Part shown: piece after piece, positions 49,340-59,820 of the stretch
How the letters are laid out: each line of letters opens with the position of its first letter
Position numbering within the stretch: position 1 is the stretch's first letter
Source of the DNA: Nannochloropsis salina CCMP1776
Taxonomy: Eukaryota; Sar; Eustigmatophyceae; Eustigmatales; Monodopsidaceae
Direction of reading: 5' to 3'
NCBI GenBank assembly: GCA_004565275.1
Contig: SDOX01000007.1
Coordinates: 313,081 to 377,080, forward strand
DNA: 64,000 nt
The notes under the pieces: model-generated
Seen by the model: only the letters and a program-made list of their open reading frames with translations
The model's database searches: none
Told to the model about the DNA's origin: nothing
Made by a program: the position numbers and the translations under genes

Positions 49340-50578
49340 ATGTGGATGGCATGGGGCGGGAGGCTGATCCGCGGGACAACAAGCAGAAAATACAGTACAA
49401 GCCGCCAGCGACTTGTACACCTGTCATCCCATCATTTAAGATGTCATCCACCTTGTGTGTATATGCATGCCCGTCATCTGTGTTGGCTGGGAAACCCCTC
49501 ATCTACAATGCGACGCGGCAGACAACGATTTCACAGCAAAGACCACCAGAAAATATTGGCATGCCATCCATGCCTCCGCCATGGGTCCTTTATGTCGATT
49601 TTTGGTCCTATTCCAAAGCTTACACGCCACTATTTAGCCTCCATATCCTCTTCACGACCATCGCCACCGCCACCTTCAACACCTCGTTCTTCTCGATTTG
49701 TTGAAAGCATGCCAAAGGCCGTTCAACCCTACATGCGACTTGCGCGTCTCGACAAGCCAATCGGAACCTACTTATTGCTGTGGCCAGGTTTTTGGAGCCT
49801 TGCCCTTGCAGCTGCTCCCGGTACGTTGCCGGATTGGAAGCTTCTGGCCGCTTTTGGGGTAGGAACCCTTGTCATGCGCTCAGCAGGGTGCACGGTCAAC
49901 GACCTGTGGGATCGGGACCTTGACAAAAACGTGGCGAGAACAAAAGACAGACCCATTACATCAGGAGAAATATCTGTCCAAAATGGCGTTGGATTCCTTG
50001 GGATTCAGCTTTTGGCGGGCCTGGGGGTATTAACGCAGCTCAACGAGTACACAATCTATCTTGGCATGGCTTCGGTGCCACTGGTTCTCGCGTACCCCCT
50101 CATGAAGCGCTGGACGGACTATCCTCAGTTTTTTCTGGGAATAACATTTAACTGGGGAGCACTCATGGGCTGGGCAGCCACGTACGGCTCATGCGACTGG
50201 CCCATCGTCCTTCCTTTGTATGCCTCGGCCGTGGCTTGGACGGTCGTTTACGACACGTTGTACGCGCACCAAGATAAGAGAGACGACTCTCGACTTGGCC
50301 TACGCTCCACTGCACTGACATTTGGTGACAGCGGCACTAAACCAGTCTTGACCGGGTTGTCGGCGGCCATGGTTGGAGGATTGCTTCTGGTAGGAATTGA
50401 GGCGGACTTGTCTTGGCCCTTTTATTTGGGCACAGGTTTGACGGCAAGCCACTTAGCTTGGCAGCTCATCACAGCTGATCTGAATTGTTCAAGCAATTTA
50501 TCTTCACGTTTCGAGTCCAATAAATGGATGGGGGGGCTGGTCTTCGGGAGTATCGTTGCGGGGAGGTACTTTACTTAG
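49340..50578 (+). CDS. COQ2: 4-hydroxybenzoate polyprenyltransferase (ubiquinone synthesis), mitochondrial
   Basis: Single exon of 412 aa from ATG 49340. The first 120 residues are rich in Arg, Ser and His without acids (MWMAWGGRLIRGTTSRKYST), as in a mitochondrial presequence, then YMRLARLDKPIGTYLLLWPG opens the catalytic domain. The first Asp-rich motif is N187-DLWDRDLDKNVARTKDRP and the second is DTLYAHQDKRDD, in the UbiA/COQ2 arrangement; both bind prenyl diphosphate through Mg2+. Seven to nine hydrophobic helices follow the family pattern (WPGFWSLALAAAPG; FFLGITFNWGALMGWAA). It attaches the polyprenyl tail to 4-hydroxybenzoate at the inner membrane. The family also contains homogentisate prenyltransferases, but KPIGTYLLLWP and the ITFNWG block are COQ2-specific. 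Confidence 0.93.
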   Translation: MWMAWGGRLIRGTTSRKYSTSRQRLVHLSSHHLRCHPPCVYMHARHLCWLGNPSSTMRRGRQRFHSKDHQKILACHPCLRHGSFMSIFGPIPKLTRHYLASISSSRPSPPPPSTPRSSRFVESMPKAVQPYMRLARLDKPIGTYLLLWPGFWSLALAAAPGTLPDWKLLAAFGVGTLVMRSAGCTVNDLWDRDLDKNVARTKDRPITSGEISVQNGVGFLGIQLLAGLGVLTQLNEYTIYLGMASVPLVLAYPLMKRWTDYPQFFLGITFNWGALMGWAATYGSCDWPIVLPLYASAVAWTVVYDTLYAHQDKRDDSRLGLRSTALTFGDSGTKPVLTGLSAAMVGGLLLVGIEADLSWPFYLGTGLTASHLAWQLITADLNCSSNLSSRFESNKWMGGLVFGSIVAGRYFT

Positions 50579-51238
50579 CGAGCTTCTCTTAAGATATACG
50601 CATGCACGTGAGCCGTCAGCGTGCAAAATTGCGCTTTAAAAGAAATATACAGGTGGTAACAATGGCATGTTGTTTCATTCTTCTTAAGGAAATGCGATTC
50701 GTTTGTCTTTTGTCGGGAAAGCAAGGACCAAGGCTCTCCCCTCTCGGCAACGGCGGGGAAACGGCGTTGTTGAAGTGCCGAAATGCTGCCCGGGCCTGAA
50801 ACCAATATATAGCCTGAGCCGAGGATGGCCCGCACGCCTACGATTGTATGCATTCCTTGTCGACCAAAAATGCTAATGCAGCACTTGCTGCTTGGTGTCT
50901 GGGGGCGGAGTGTCGGAAATGGAGTGGGAGACACATACATTCCCAGACACCAGCGTCCTTGAAGATGATGATGGTTGAAAGCGAGGAGGAAAAGAGTTGC
51001 CCCTGCATGTCACCAGAGGTCTTGCGAGCGCGATTTTCTTTCATGCGTACAAAAATTGCTTGTGAGTATTCGGACGCGTCGGAGGGTGTCAAAGTTGCCC
51101 CTGATTGGAAGTCCCAAAATTTTGTCCTGATCCTTCCATGGGCTCAGGTTTGAAATCTATCCATGTGCTCTGTCCATGTTTTCTTGACAGCCAAACCATA
51201 ATGCCCGTACACATTCAACAGGCACGATTTTGGATGAA
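50579..51238. other. Intergenic spacer
   Basis: 660 bases downstream of COQ2, with short non-conserved frames. A CAACAG acceptor-like site lies about 18 bases before the next start codon, so an upstream exon of the following gene is possible. Confidence 0.4.
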
Positions 51239-51937
51239 ATGGACGATCTGGAGGCTCCGCAGCCTTTACTGTCGCCCAATTTGCCTTTTTTCGCCCCGCT
51301 TTATTCTCAGTGGGCCAGCTCTCCACCCGTTCTTGAAGTTTCAGGCGTATCGTCATCCGCCAGCCGTACGCCCCCTCCCCTCTCCCCAGACTCTTCGTCA
51401 CTACATCTTGACGGTGCTTATTCATCGCATTCTACTCACCCAGCCGGCGCCCTCCACACACGGAACCTTTTTTCCTTGCCCTCCCTCGCCCCTTTACGTC
51501 CTGTATTCCTCTACCTATCTTTGGCTTTGATGCGGATCAAAGGTGTACTTATCTCGACCCGTAAGGTCCTGGCACCCCTGCTGGTATTCGGGGTTGTAGG
51601 ATGCTTCCATCTACTGGGGTGGGGCCTGCTCGTGTACAGCGCACTGACCCTCTGGAGGATTCCCGGCCAGCACGCCGGACCGCTTCCTCCCAGCGCTGCG
51701 CCTTCCAGATTGTCCTCCGCAGTAGCGCAGGGTCACGTGCTTCCCCTGAACCCTTCGCCGATTATAGGAGCAGTCAGGCTGGCGGATCTTGAAGGTTTGG
51801 GTTTGTTATCGTACATGGCCTCTATCCTGGGTTCGTTTTTGTGGTTACAGCAGTACGTGCGGACACGTCGGGAGGAGCGGACGGCGAGGGAGCGAGAGCG
51901 TTGGCGAGGAAGTGGAACAGGGCCACTCGGAGCTTAA
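51239..51937 (+). CDS. Small predicted membrane protein of unknown function
   Basis: Open frame of 232 aa from ATG 51239 (MDDLEAPQPLLSPNLPFF). The N-terminal 90 residues are Pro/Ser-rich and probably disordered. Two hydrophobic segments follow: APLLVFGVVGCFHLLGWGLL with VYSALTLW, and LGLLSYMASILGSFLWL. The C-terminus is strongly basic (RTRREERTARERERW). Two-pass topology with both ends in the cytosol is likely. No family recognised. GC content and codon choice resemble the neighbours, which supports coding, but there is no homology evidence. Confidence 0.5.
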   Translation: MDDLEAPQPLLSPNLPFFAPLYSQWASSPPVLEVSGVSSSASRTPPPLSPDSSSLHLDGAYSSHSTHPAGALHTRNLFSLPSLAPLRPVFLYLSLALMRIKGVLISTRKVLAPLLVFGVVGCFHLLGWGLLVYSALTLWRIPGQHAGPLPPSAAPSRLSSAVAQGHVLPLNPSPIIGAVRLADLEGLGLLSYMASILGSFLWLQQYVRTRREERTARERERWRGSGTGPLGA

Positions 51938-53346
51938 ACGGGGAAGGCGGCAGAGCGTGAAAAGGGTGAGGAGCGTAGATTGCAATGGCAGGAATGTGTT
52001 GAAGCTGCTCAGGAGCTGCATGTCTCGCCAAAGCGGGGCTGAGAAGGACTGGAAAAAGACGTTTGGCCTTCTATATAGCAACAATATGCCGTAGCGGTAT
52101 TTCGCTCGCCTGTGGTTGTGGTCTCCTCGCCGGGCCTTCATCTCAGCAGCGTTCCTATTTGATACATTCTCTGAAAGTCACCAATTCCGTTGGAAATCCC
52201 GGAATGGTCTGTAAATAGAGTATTACGTTGTTGATGTATGCCAGTAAATTAATGAAAGCAAAATTATTTACAAGGTAGTTTTGCAGTGTCCATTCCAGGT
52301 CGACGTTGCTTTCCAGGATATGACGTGGATCAAGTGAGACGGAGCTCGTCTGACGGGCTCCGTAGGGAGGTTTTGGCTGCGAAAGGCAGGTGTACGTGGG
52401 TGATCGAGCATGTATTTCAAACGTGCAAGTCATGAAGAGACCCAGTGCTTGCCACCCAACCTCTAATGGCGGTGATTTAGCGTTTTAATCGAGAGCGGTG
52501 GGAATGGGCCGTCTCGGCTCCTGGCATGCTCTCGGCTCCGTCCTACGGCACAACATGACCAGGACTGGAGCCTGACACCCGCTACTACAACTTTCTTTCG
52601 TGCTTGAAGTCATGCGGGCAATGTATGTCTACTTTGCCAATCAGGGATCTTTTCCTGTGCCCTCACTGCCTCCTGATGGTGCCGAAACCTCACATGTTAT
52701 GACGTGGACCCCGTGGGACGCTCGCCCCCGTCGCCCACGACCTTGACTTTGAAATGCTGTGCACTCCCGGCCCGCACGCAACCCGCTCCCTGCCCGAGAT
52801 TTTTCTCACATTCCACGACATTCCATTTCCAGGCGCTGCAATTGCTCCCTTTGAAGATGTACATGTGTCGTGCTTGGTGTTCTGCCTCTCCGGAAAGTGT
52901 CAAAAATTGATCTGTCCCAGCTTGTTCCGTGAGCAATATCGGCTTTCTGTACGAATCAAAGAAGCTCCTCTATCGGGCACATCAGGCTTTCACGCAGATG
53001 TCAATTCAACATGTGCGCAAAAGCATTCGCCTACTCTGAACCTAACAAAATATAAACCTTTTCATCAAGATAGGAGCCATTCAATCAATTTATTAGGTAG
53101 TCCAGGAGGAAAACGCACAGCTCCCGAGCACCTTGATTGCGTGCTCCTAGACCTGTCGGAAAATTGGCTTGGCTGCCTCCTTTGCGGTGCGTGTCGTCGC
53201 ACTCGACGGCAAACGACACTGTTCCTATCGATTGTGCGGAGGGATCACTCGATAGTGGAGGGAACCACGTCCCGTCGGCATCGGTATCATCGTCTTGCCT
53301 GCAGCCCCCCGCGCCAGGCATCTCTTCCTACCTGGAAACTCCCCGT
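51938..53346. other. Intergenic region, probable 5' part of the MAP kinase kinase gene
   Basis: About 1.4 kb. An open plus-strand frame of 250 codons (52754-53503) runs out of phase into the kinase gene, but has no motif and random composition. A strong acceptor (CGTCTTGCCTGCAG, ending 53304) in phase with the kinase frame suggests an upstream exon that I could not locate. Confidence 0.4.
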
Positions 53347-55140
53347 ATGGCGGCCTCAAACGCATGGGAAAAGTATGCAATCCCTCCTCCCCAATTGCCT
53401 GTGCGAGCTGCTAGTTTGTCGTCTGTTGCTCCAAACTCACGCCCAGGAAATCCTGCTGCCTCCAATCTCTCTGTGCGCCCGTCCTGCTTGTCTCTGTCGC
53501 TGAGTCTGACCGATGTCGAGACACCCGAGGCGAGCACCACCGTGGAAGAATCCTTCGACTTCAATGACGAACTTGACAACGTTTTCCTCCGCGGCGGGTG
53601 CAGGCAAAACCGCGTGGGGCTCGCCATCGGCGCCGGCGGTCTGGCCATGCGCGACCACCCCAAGACCTTCCGAGTTGCCTACGAGGACCTGGAGATAGGC
53701 AAAGTAATCGGTAAGGGCTCCACCGGAGCCGTGCTTGAGGCGGTACACAAGCCGACAGGCACGCGACTGGCTCTGAAAGTAATCAATGTGTTCGACAAGT
53801 CCCGGCGCTCTCAGCTGATCCGAGAGATCCGGACCCTGTATGACGCCGCCTGCCCGAGTCTTGTCGCCTTCTACGGCGCCTTCTATCGGGAGGGCTGCAT
53901 CACCCTCGCCCTTGAGATGATGGATGGCGGGGCCCTGGCGAACCTTGTCGCCCAACTCGGCCCCATTCCGGAGCGCGCGCTGGCCAATATGGTCTTCCAG
54001 ATCCTGTGGGCCTTGGCCTACCTGAAGCACGACAAGCGGGTGCACCGCGACATCAAGCCCTCCAACCTCCTCATCAACAGCCACGGTGAAGTCAAGGTCT
54101 CTGACTTCGGCTTGTCTGCCGAGCTGCAGAGCTCCCTGGCCATGTGCGGCACCTTTGTGGGCACGTTCAAGTACATGTCACCGGAGCGCATACGGAACGA
54201 TCCCTACGACTACGCCTCGGACGTGTGGAGCTTGGGGCTGACGCTGATCGAATGTGCCACCGGTCGCTATCCCTACTTGCAGGGCTTGGACGATGCTGGA
54301 ATGGAGGGAGAGGAGATGGAGGCGGTGGACGGAGCGGGTGGCGGGCCTGGGGGGAGAAGAGGGGCGGGGGTGGCCTCGGCTCCTTCGGCGTCGAAAGGAG
54401 GAAGGAGACGCAGGAGTCGCGCGCACAGCTGCATTGACATGATTCAAGCCATCACAGAAAGTGAGCCGCCCACACTCCCTCCCGGCACCGAATTCTCTCG
54501 GGACTTCCATGGCTTTCTGGACAACATGCTGCAGAAGGATCCCCGTCGGCGGCTCCCGCCCGAGATCCTCCTGGGAGCGCCCTGGTTGCGACAGTTTGGC
54601 GCTGTCTCTCTTGCGGCCGCTGTTCGCAATACTCAGTACTGGATTCACAACGAGGCGGTGCCGGGGAGGAATCGCGTGAAGGCGGGAGGACCGCTCAGCC
54701 GCCAGGATGAGAGGAGAGGAGGGCGGGCAGAGGATGAGAGGAGGGCAGGGAGAGGGCAACGAGGACGTGAAAGCAGCAGTGCCCCTTCTCGTACTCGGGG
54801 ACCTGTTAATTGCCTTAACAAGTCGGCCTGCGCAGGAAGCTTTCATGCGGCAGGCGCCCCCCTACCGGCCTCATCGGCCCCCCCAATGCCATCCATGGGC
54901 TCTCCTGCTTTGTCCAGCGCCAGCCTTTCTCCATTGGCACCCTCACCACTTTCCACCGACTCGAGTAAGAGCATGGACATGGGAGGGCGACAGACCGGCC
55001 TTGCTTTGCCATTGCCGCTCCTAGCCCGGTCCTCCTCCCTCGTCCCCCCATCGCCTTCTTCCAGCTCTTTCTCCACGTCCGCGCACTCTTACCACCCTCA
55101 GCGCAAGAACGGCCCTCCCATGCGGTCTTTTTCCACCTGA
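53347..55140 (+). CDS. MAP kinase kinase (STE7/MKK family)
   Basis: From ATG 53347 the frame encodes 597 aa; the open frame extends further upstream and a 5' exon may exist. The kinase domain runs from about residue 112 to 425: Gly loop IGKGSTGAVLEA, catalytic Lys in LALKVINVFDKS, HRDIKPSNLLINSHG (HRD at about 233-235), DFG at about 253-255, and activation segment GLSAELQSSLAMCGTFVGTF followed by KYMSPERI. The MPER-like YMSPERI and CGTFVGT are typical of MKKs, which phosphorylate both Thr and Tyr of MAP kinases. A low-complexity Gly/Glu/Ser insert of about 50 residues interrupts the C-lobe after YPYLQGLDDA. The C-terminal 150 residues are Ser/Pro-rich with repeated LSSAS-like patches. The MAP kinase partner cannot be told from here. 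Confidence 0.9.
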   Translation: MAASNAWEKYAIPPPQLPVRAASLSSVAPNSRPGNPAASNLSVRPSCLSLSLSLTDVETPEASTTVEESFDFNDELDNVFLRGGCRQNRVGLAIGAGGLAMRDHPKTFRVAYEDLEIGKVIGKGSTGAVLEAVHKPTGTRLALKVINVFDKSRRSQLIREIRTLYDAACPSLVAFYGAFYREGCITLALEMMDGGALANLVAQLGPIPERALANMVFQILWALAYLKHDKRVHRDIKPSNLLINSHGEVKVSDFGLSAELQSSLAMCGTFVGTFKYMSPERIRNDPYDYASDVWSLGLTLIECATGRYPYLQGLDDAGMEGEEMEAVDGAGGGPGGRRGAGVASAPSASKGGRRRRSRAHSCIDMIQAITESEPPTLPPGTEFSRDFHGFLDNMLQKDPRRRLPPEILLGAPWLRQFGAVSLAAAVRNTQYWIHNEAVPGRNRVKAGGPLSRQDERRGGRAEDERRAGRGQRGRESSSAPSRTRGPVNCLNKSACAGSFHAAGAPLPASSAPPMPSMGSPALSSASLSPLAPSPLSTDSSKSMDMGGRQTGLALPLPLLARSSSLVPPSPSSSSFSTSAHSYHPQRKNGPPMRSFST

Positions 55141-55761
55141 AGTGAAGCACCACTGGTCTGCCCTGGGGCAAAGAGAGCATAATTCCAATTAGCGAGAGCG
55201 GCAATCGCGGTGGAGAATGTTTGGACAGAAAACGCTCCGTAGCTTACAGATGAGCAGACAGGTGGTAGGAGTTCCCAACATGTCCGGTGCTCCTCCAGGG
55301 GAAATAGATTTCTCGCATATGAGGGTGCACACATGAACCTCTTGTCAATTCATGTAAAGAAATATCATCTTAAGTACCAGAGAAAAATAACCCATGCGGT
55401 CAGTGAGCTCTTCCTTTCCTCGCTTTTCGTTCCTGAAGCATCAACGCTCGTCTCCTACCACCCCTCGCCCACCCTCACCAGAGAACACACCTTGCCCGCA
55501 GCCTCCACAAAACTTACAATTCGCTCGTCTGAATTTACTAATGCTTTGTCTCCACACAGGAAAGTGTATGGGTCGCCTGTGGCAACACTTATCTCCCTCT
55601 CGCATGACAGTCGCAGCGCTAACTTTTCAAATGACTAGTCTAGTTCCTCTCCTGTCTAAGCCACCGCTATCCAAGGTCAGAAGAACCCCCTCCCTCATGT
55701 CCCTGATGGCCTCGAAGGGCCTGTCCTTCCCACGCCCCTCCTTTTCCCTACCCCCTCCATC
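55141..55761. other. Convergent intergenic spacer
   Basis: About 620 bases between the 3' end of the MAP kinase kinase gene and the 3' end of the acidic low-complexity gene. Frames are short; none is supported. Confidence 0.4.
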
Positions 55762-58700
55762 CTAGCGCTTTCTTCTCTTAGCCTTCCCCGCGCCACCCTT
55801 GTGCCTGTTCTCTCCGTCCTGAGCCGAGGCCCCACTGGCCTCCTCCGGGGCCGCAGCAGGCATCGAGGACACGCCCTCTGCGGCTCGCTTACTTCCTTGA
55901 GCACAACGCTCAGAGGTTAGCGACGAACCCTCGTCGCTCTCCCCCTCTCCCGCCCCCGCGCGGCCCAACGTCCGCTTCCGACCCCCTCCTAGGGGCGCAC
56001 CTCCCTCCCCGCGGGCGCCAGCTGCCGCCCCTTTCCTTGCCCTCGCGCCCGGCAAGCCGTTGTCCGGAAGGGGCCTGGAGGCGAGTCCCCCCCGAGCCCT
56101 GGCCCCTCGCATGGAGGCCCCCTCTGTGCCCGGCCCTCCGTCCCCCTCGTCCTGAGACGCACTCCTCTGCGACTGCTCCTCCCCACCAAAGTCATCTTCC
56201 GGCTCGGCCTTCGCTGTCGTCGGCGGCCCCGGGCCCCGGACACTCGCCAAAAGCGCCTCCGCGGCCTCCATGTAGGCGTCACCCTCCTCCTCCTCTCTCC
56301 TCCTCTCTCCTCCTCTCTCNNNNNNNNNNNNNNNNNNNNNNNNNNNNNNNNNNNNNNNNNNNNNNNNNNNNNNNNNNNNNNNNNNNNNNNNNNNNNNNNN
56401 NNNNNNNNNNNNNNNNNNNTCCTTCTTGTTCTTCTTCTTCTTCCTCCTCCTCCTCTTCCTCCTCCTCTAATCCCTCCTCCTCGTCCTCCTCCTCCTCGTC
56501 CTCCTCCTCCTCCATTCCCCCCCCCGTCACAGGATCCGCCCCTCGCCCCCCCCCTGCCTGCCCCCACTGCTGCCCATGGTGCCCCGCGAGCGTCTGGGTC
56601 GCGCGATGTTTGCCCCACTGCTGGCCAGAAGCGCGTCCACTGCCTGCGCCTCGTCCTCATCCACGTCCCCCTCTCCTCCCCCCGGACCCCCCCCCGCCCA
56701 TGATGCCCGCCACTCGACCGCGCAGGCTGGAGGATCGGGAGCGCATCCCGTAGGAAGATGCGCCTGTTCCTCCCTCCCTCCGCCCCCTCCCTCCTCCTCC
56801 TCCTTCTGCTCGGCTGCCAGCATCTCCGCCTCCTCCTCCGCCTCCTCTTCGGCCAGGCGCCGCCGCTTCTCCTCCTCCTCCTGCTCTTCCTCGTCCTCCT
56901 CGCCAGAGCCCACCGCCAGCTCCCCGGCCTCGTGGAGCATGGCGGGTAGATCCAGAGCCTTCAAAGCCCCCGCCGGCAGCAGCAAGTCCTCTCCCTCCGG
57001 GAGCGCAATGTTGGCAATTTTGCACTCGACGCGATGGCGCAGGCGGAGCTGATGCATGTCGCCCTCGACCGAGGCCAGCTGCCCCCTCAACTTGCCGAGC
57101 ACGGAGCTCGCGGCGTCCTGGGCCACCCAACGCGAGATCTCCTCCGTCTGCAGCCGCTGCCGCCGCGCCCGTGTCTCCAGCCTCGCCACCTCCGCCTTCA
57201 GCCGGCCCCACTCGAGCCGCCGCCCCTCCCAGGACCGCAGCCCTTCCGAGAAGACACGCTCCCGCAAGTCCTGCACTCGCTCGGCCACCGAGGGCCCCTC
57301 GACGGTTTTTGGCGCCCCGCCTAGGAAGCAGAGGGCAAGGGCATGGTCGGGCAGGTCGACGATGGGGGAGAGGAGGAGAGGGATCTCGGGTGGCACCGCC
57401 CCTCGCGGCGCTGTCGTGAAGAGAAAGGGTCGGATCGGGGCGTTGGCCTCCGCGCGCCGTTTCTGCCGGTGGCTCCCCCCCAGCCCCAGAACGCCCCCGT
57501 ACAGGCTCGGCTCCGCGTCCTCCTCCTCACGGCCGTCCCGGCGGAGGAGCTGGTCCAGTCCCGAGACCTGGTAGAGCGTCTCCAGCGTCTCCCGCGTCTC
57601 CCGCGCCGCAGCCCTCTCCGCCTCGCCCATGCGCTCCTCCAGAGCCTCCCAGGCCCTCAACAGGTCCCTGTCCACGATCGCCGCCCCCCTCCCTTCCTTT
57701 CCCCCCTCCCGCGGGGCCGGCTTCACGTAGCCGGGCGGGGCCACGTGCTTCCTCCTCACCTCCTCCAGCTTGAAGGTCTCCAAACCCGTCTCCGACTTGA
57801 CCACCACGTTGCCGCGCCGTATGCCCTCTACCACGCCCTCCGCTCCCTCTGGCGTCACCACCACCTCGCTTGCCTCCAGTGGCTCGTCCTTAAATTTCAA
57901 GACCGGTTCTTCCTCCTCCTCCTCTTCCCTCCTCCTCCTCCTCCTCCTCCTCCTCCTCCTCCTCCAAACCCTCCTCCAAACCCTCCTCCTCCTCCACCAC
58001 CTCCTTCCCCCGCCCCTCCGCCTCCATCTTGGCCTTCAAGGCGGCTCTTCTCCGCTCTAATTCCCTCTTCACCTCCCCAGCCACCTGCTCCATCCTCCCG
58101 CCCACCGCCCGCCGCCTCCGAAAGGCCAGCACCACGTCTCGCAGCACCTTGATCCGGCGCCGGCCCGAGGCCAGAAGGAGTGCCTCCTTCCCGCTCACGG
58201 AGACCACGGCCTTAAGGGCCTGCCTCCTGAGCCGCCCCGCCCCCTCCGCCTCCCGCAGCACCCTCAGCATGGACGCCCGCACCCCCCGGTATTGGGCGTC
58301 CAGGCGCTGTCGCTCCGACTCCGCCACCACGAACTCCACCGGCAGGGGCTGGATCACCGCATCCTTCTCCTCCCCCTCCGCAGGTTGCGGCCCTTCCTCC
58401 TCCTCCTCCTCTTCCCCGCTTTCCCAGCTCTCCTCGTCGTACGCCCCCACCCTCCGCGGGCGGACTAATCCTCCCCCCCGGCCGCGCCGCCGTTGCCCGT
58501 ACTGCCCCCTCACATACCGCCCCCGCATGCTTGGGGAGGGAAGGACGAGCACCTCCTCCTCCTTCTCCATGGGTCCCGCGTCGCTCAGGTACTCGGAGGA
58601 CGCCGTGGTCGAGGAATCATACCCGGTGGGCCTGCGGGTAGTCACCCGCGCCATCTCCTGCCGATCCCTCGCGAACTCCTCGGGCGCCACTCCCTCCACA

Positions 58701-59820
58701 CCCCGCAGGCCTGGGGGCAGCGAGCGGATCGACTTGAAGCGACGGAGCTGGGCCAGAAAGTGTCGCTGCTTCCGCAGGTGTTGCTCGGAGGGGGGGGGGG
58801 GCCCTACCTCAGGCTTGCACGCTGCCTCCCACTCCGCCTCCTCCTCCGGCCCCAGCAGCCGGGCTGGCCCTCCCAGCGCCGCGACCGCGTGGCCAGCCTC
58901 GTCCGCACGGGCGCCAAGGCAGCTCTCGACGAGCACGGCGACCGTCTTGGGCTTCCCAGGCGTCGCACCCTTCGATGACGACGTGGGGGGGGGGCGGGAG
59001 CCGAGGGCCCTCCGTGCTGAGGCCTTGGCAGCGAGGCTGGCGGCCCACCAGTCTGACTCCGCTCCGGCAGCCGCGTGTGCGAGCACGGCGTCTCCAGATC
59101 CATGGCATGGCCCGCGGAGTCGGAGGGTGCGGGGTTTGTAGGCGCGGGCTGGCGCGAGGTGGGCCCATCCGGGTATGGTTCCTGGAGGGGCGCGAGCGGC
59201 TGGGTGGGAGGGAGGGATAGGGAGGAGGTTGGAGGGGGAGGCGCGGTCGAAAACGGGGGCGGCGGGGGGGAATGCGGGAGAGGAGGAGTCGCGGTGCCGG
59301 TGCCGATGGCGGTGGAGACCTCTCCTTGCAGGCGAGCGGCGGGGCCCCTCCCGGGCGCCTGGATTGGGATGGGCTCCCACACCCCGCTGCTCTTCCCGGC
59401 CCTGGTGGCAGCAGCTTCGTCCACCGTGGGCAAGGGCGCCGCGCCAGTGCCATTTCGCGCGACTGGCGCTTCCAAGGTTATGCCGCTACTCCCAGATATG
59501 GCCACAGGCACCCCACCCGGTGGCTCCAAGGAGGGGGCGCTGTAGGGCGCCACCGGCAGGTCGAGAAGCACGGCCTGCCCGCCCTCTCTCCCTTCCCCGG
59601 CGTACACGCCCTTCTCACATCTGCCAAGGGCCGCGTTACCTTTATCACCCTCTCCACCACCCGTGAAATCCGCGGGGTCGATGTCGGCCATGTCATTTAT
59701 AGACATTTCTCCTATTTCCATATCGGGCTCCTCATGCAGAGATCTCGACGGCCGTGCCTGCTCCCCTCCCGCTTCTGGGAATGACGGAGGTCGCTCGAAG
59801 TGGGAATTTGGATCGTCCAT
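55762..59820 (-). CDS. Large low-complexity acidic protein of unknown function, interrupted by an assembly gap
   Basis: Coding signal on the minus strand runs from ATG 59820 (MDDPNSHFERPPSFPEAGG) to a stop at 55762. The start segment is Pro/Ala/Gly-rich and acidic (MEIGEMSINDMADIDPADF). The next segment (about 59090-57900) includes ESDWWAASLAAKASARRAL and LRKQRHFLAQLRRFKSIRSL. The third (57900-56527) contains a Tudor-like stretch, GVVEGIRRGNVVVKSETGLE, then a long helical region (WGRLKAEVARLETRARRQRL). The last part, beyond the N gap, is basic and ends GKAKRRKR, a likely nuclear signal. The frame changes between segments near 59000-59100 and in the GGA repeat near 57910-57960; introns, homopolymer slips or both could explain this, so exon limits are not given. 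No family recognised; a nuclear chromatin-associated protein is a guess from composition. Confidence 0.55.
56320..56419. other. Assembly gap (100 N)
   Basis: A run of exactly 100 N, the usual stand-in for a gap of unknown size. It is flanked on both sides by CCTCCT/CTCTCC simple sequence, which explains why assembly failed. It interrupts the coding region of the acidic low-complexity gene. Confidence 0.98.
57909..57999. repeat. CCT trinucleotide repeat with CCTCCAAAC units
   Basis: A (CCT)n tract on the plus strand, encoding poly-Glu on the minus strand, followed by two CCTCCAAACC units. It lies at one of the two frame transitions of the host gene. Confidence 0.8.

Noticed and set aside
52754-53503. 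Open frame of 250 codons before the MAP kinase kinase
   Set aside because: No motif, random-looking composition, and it runs out of phase into the conserved kinase gene.
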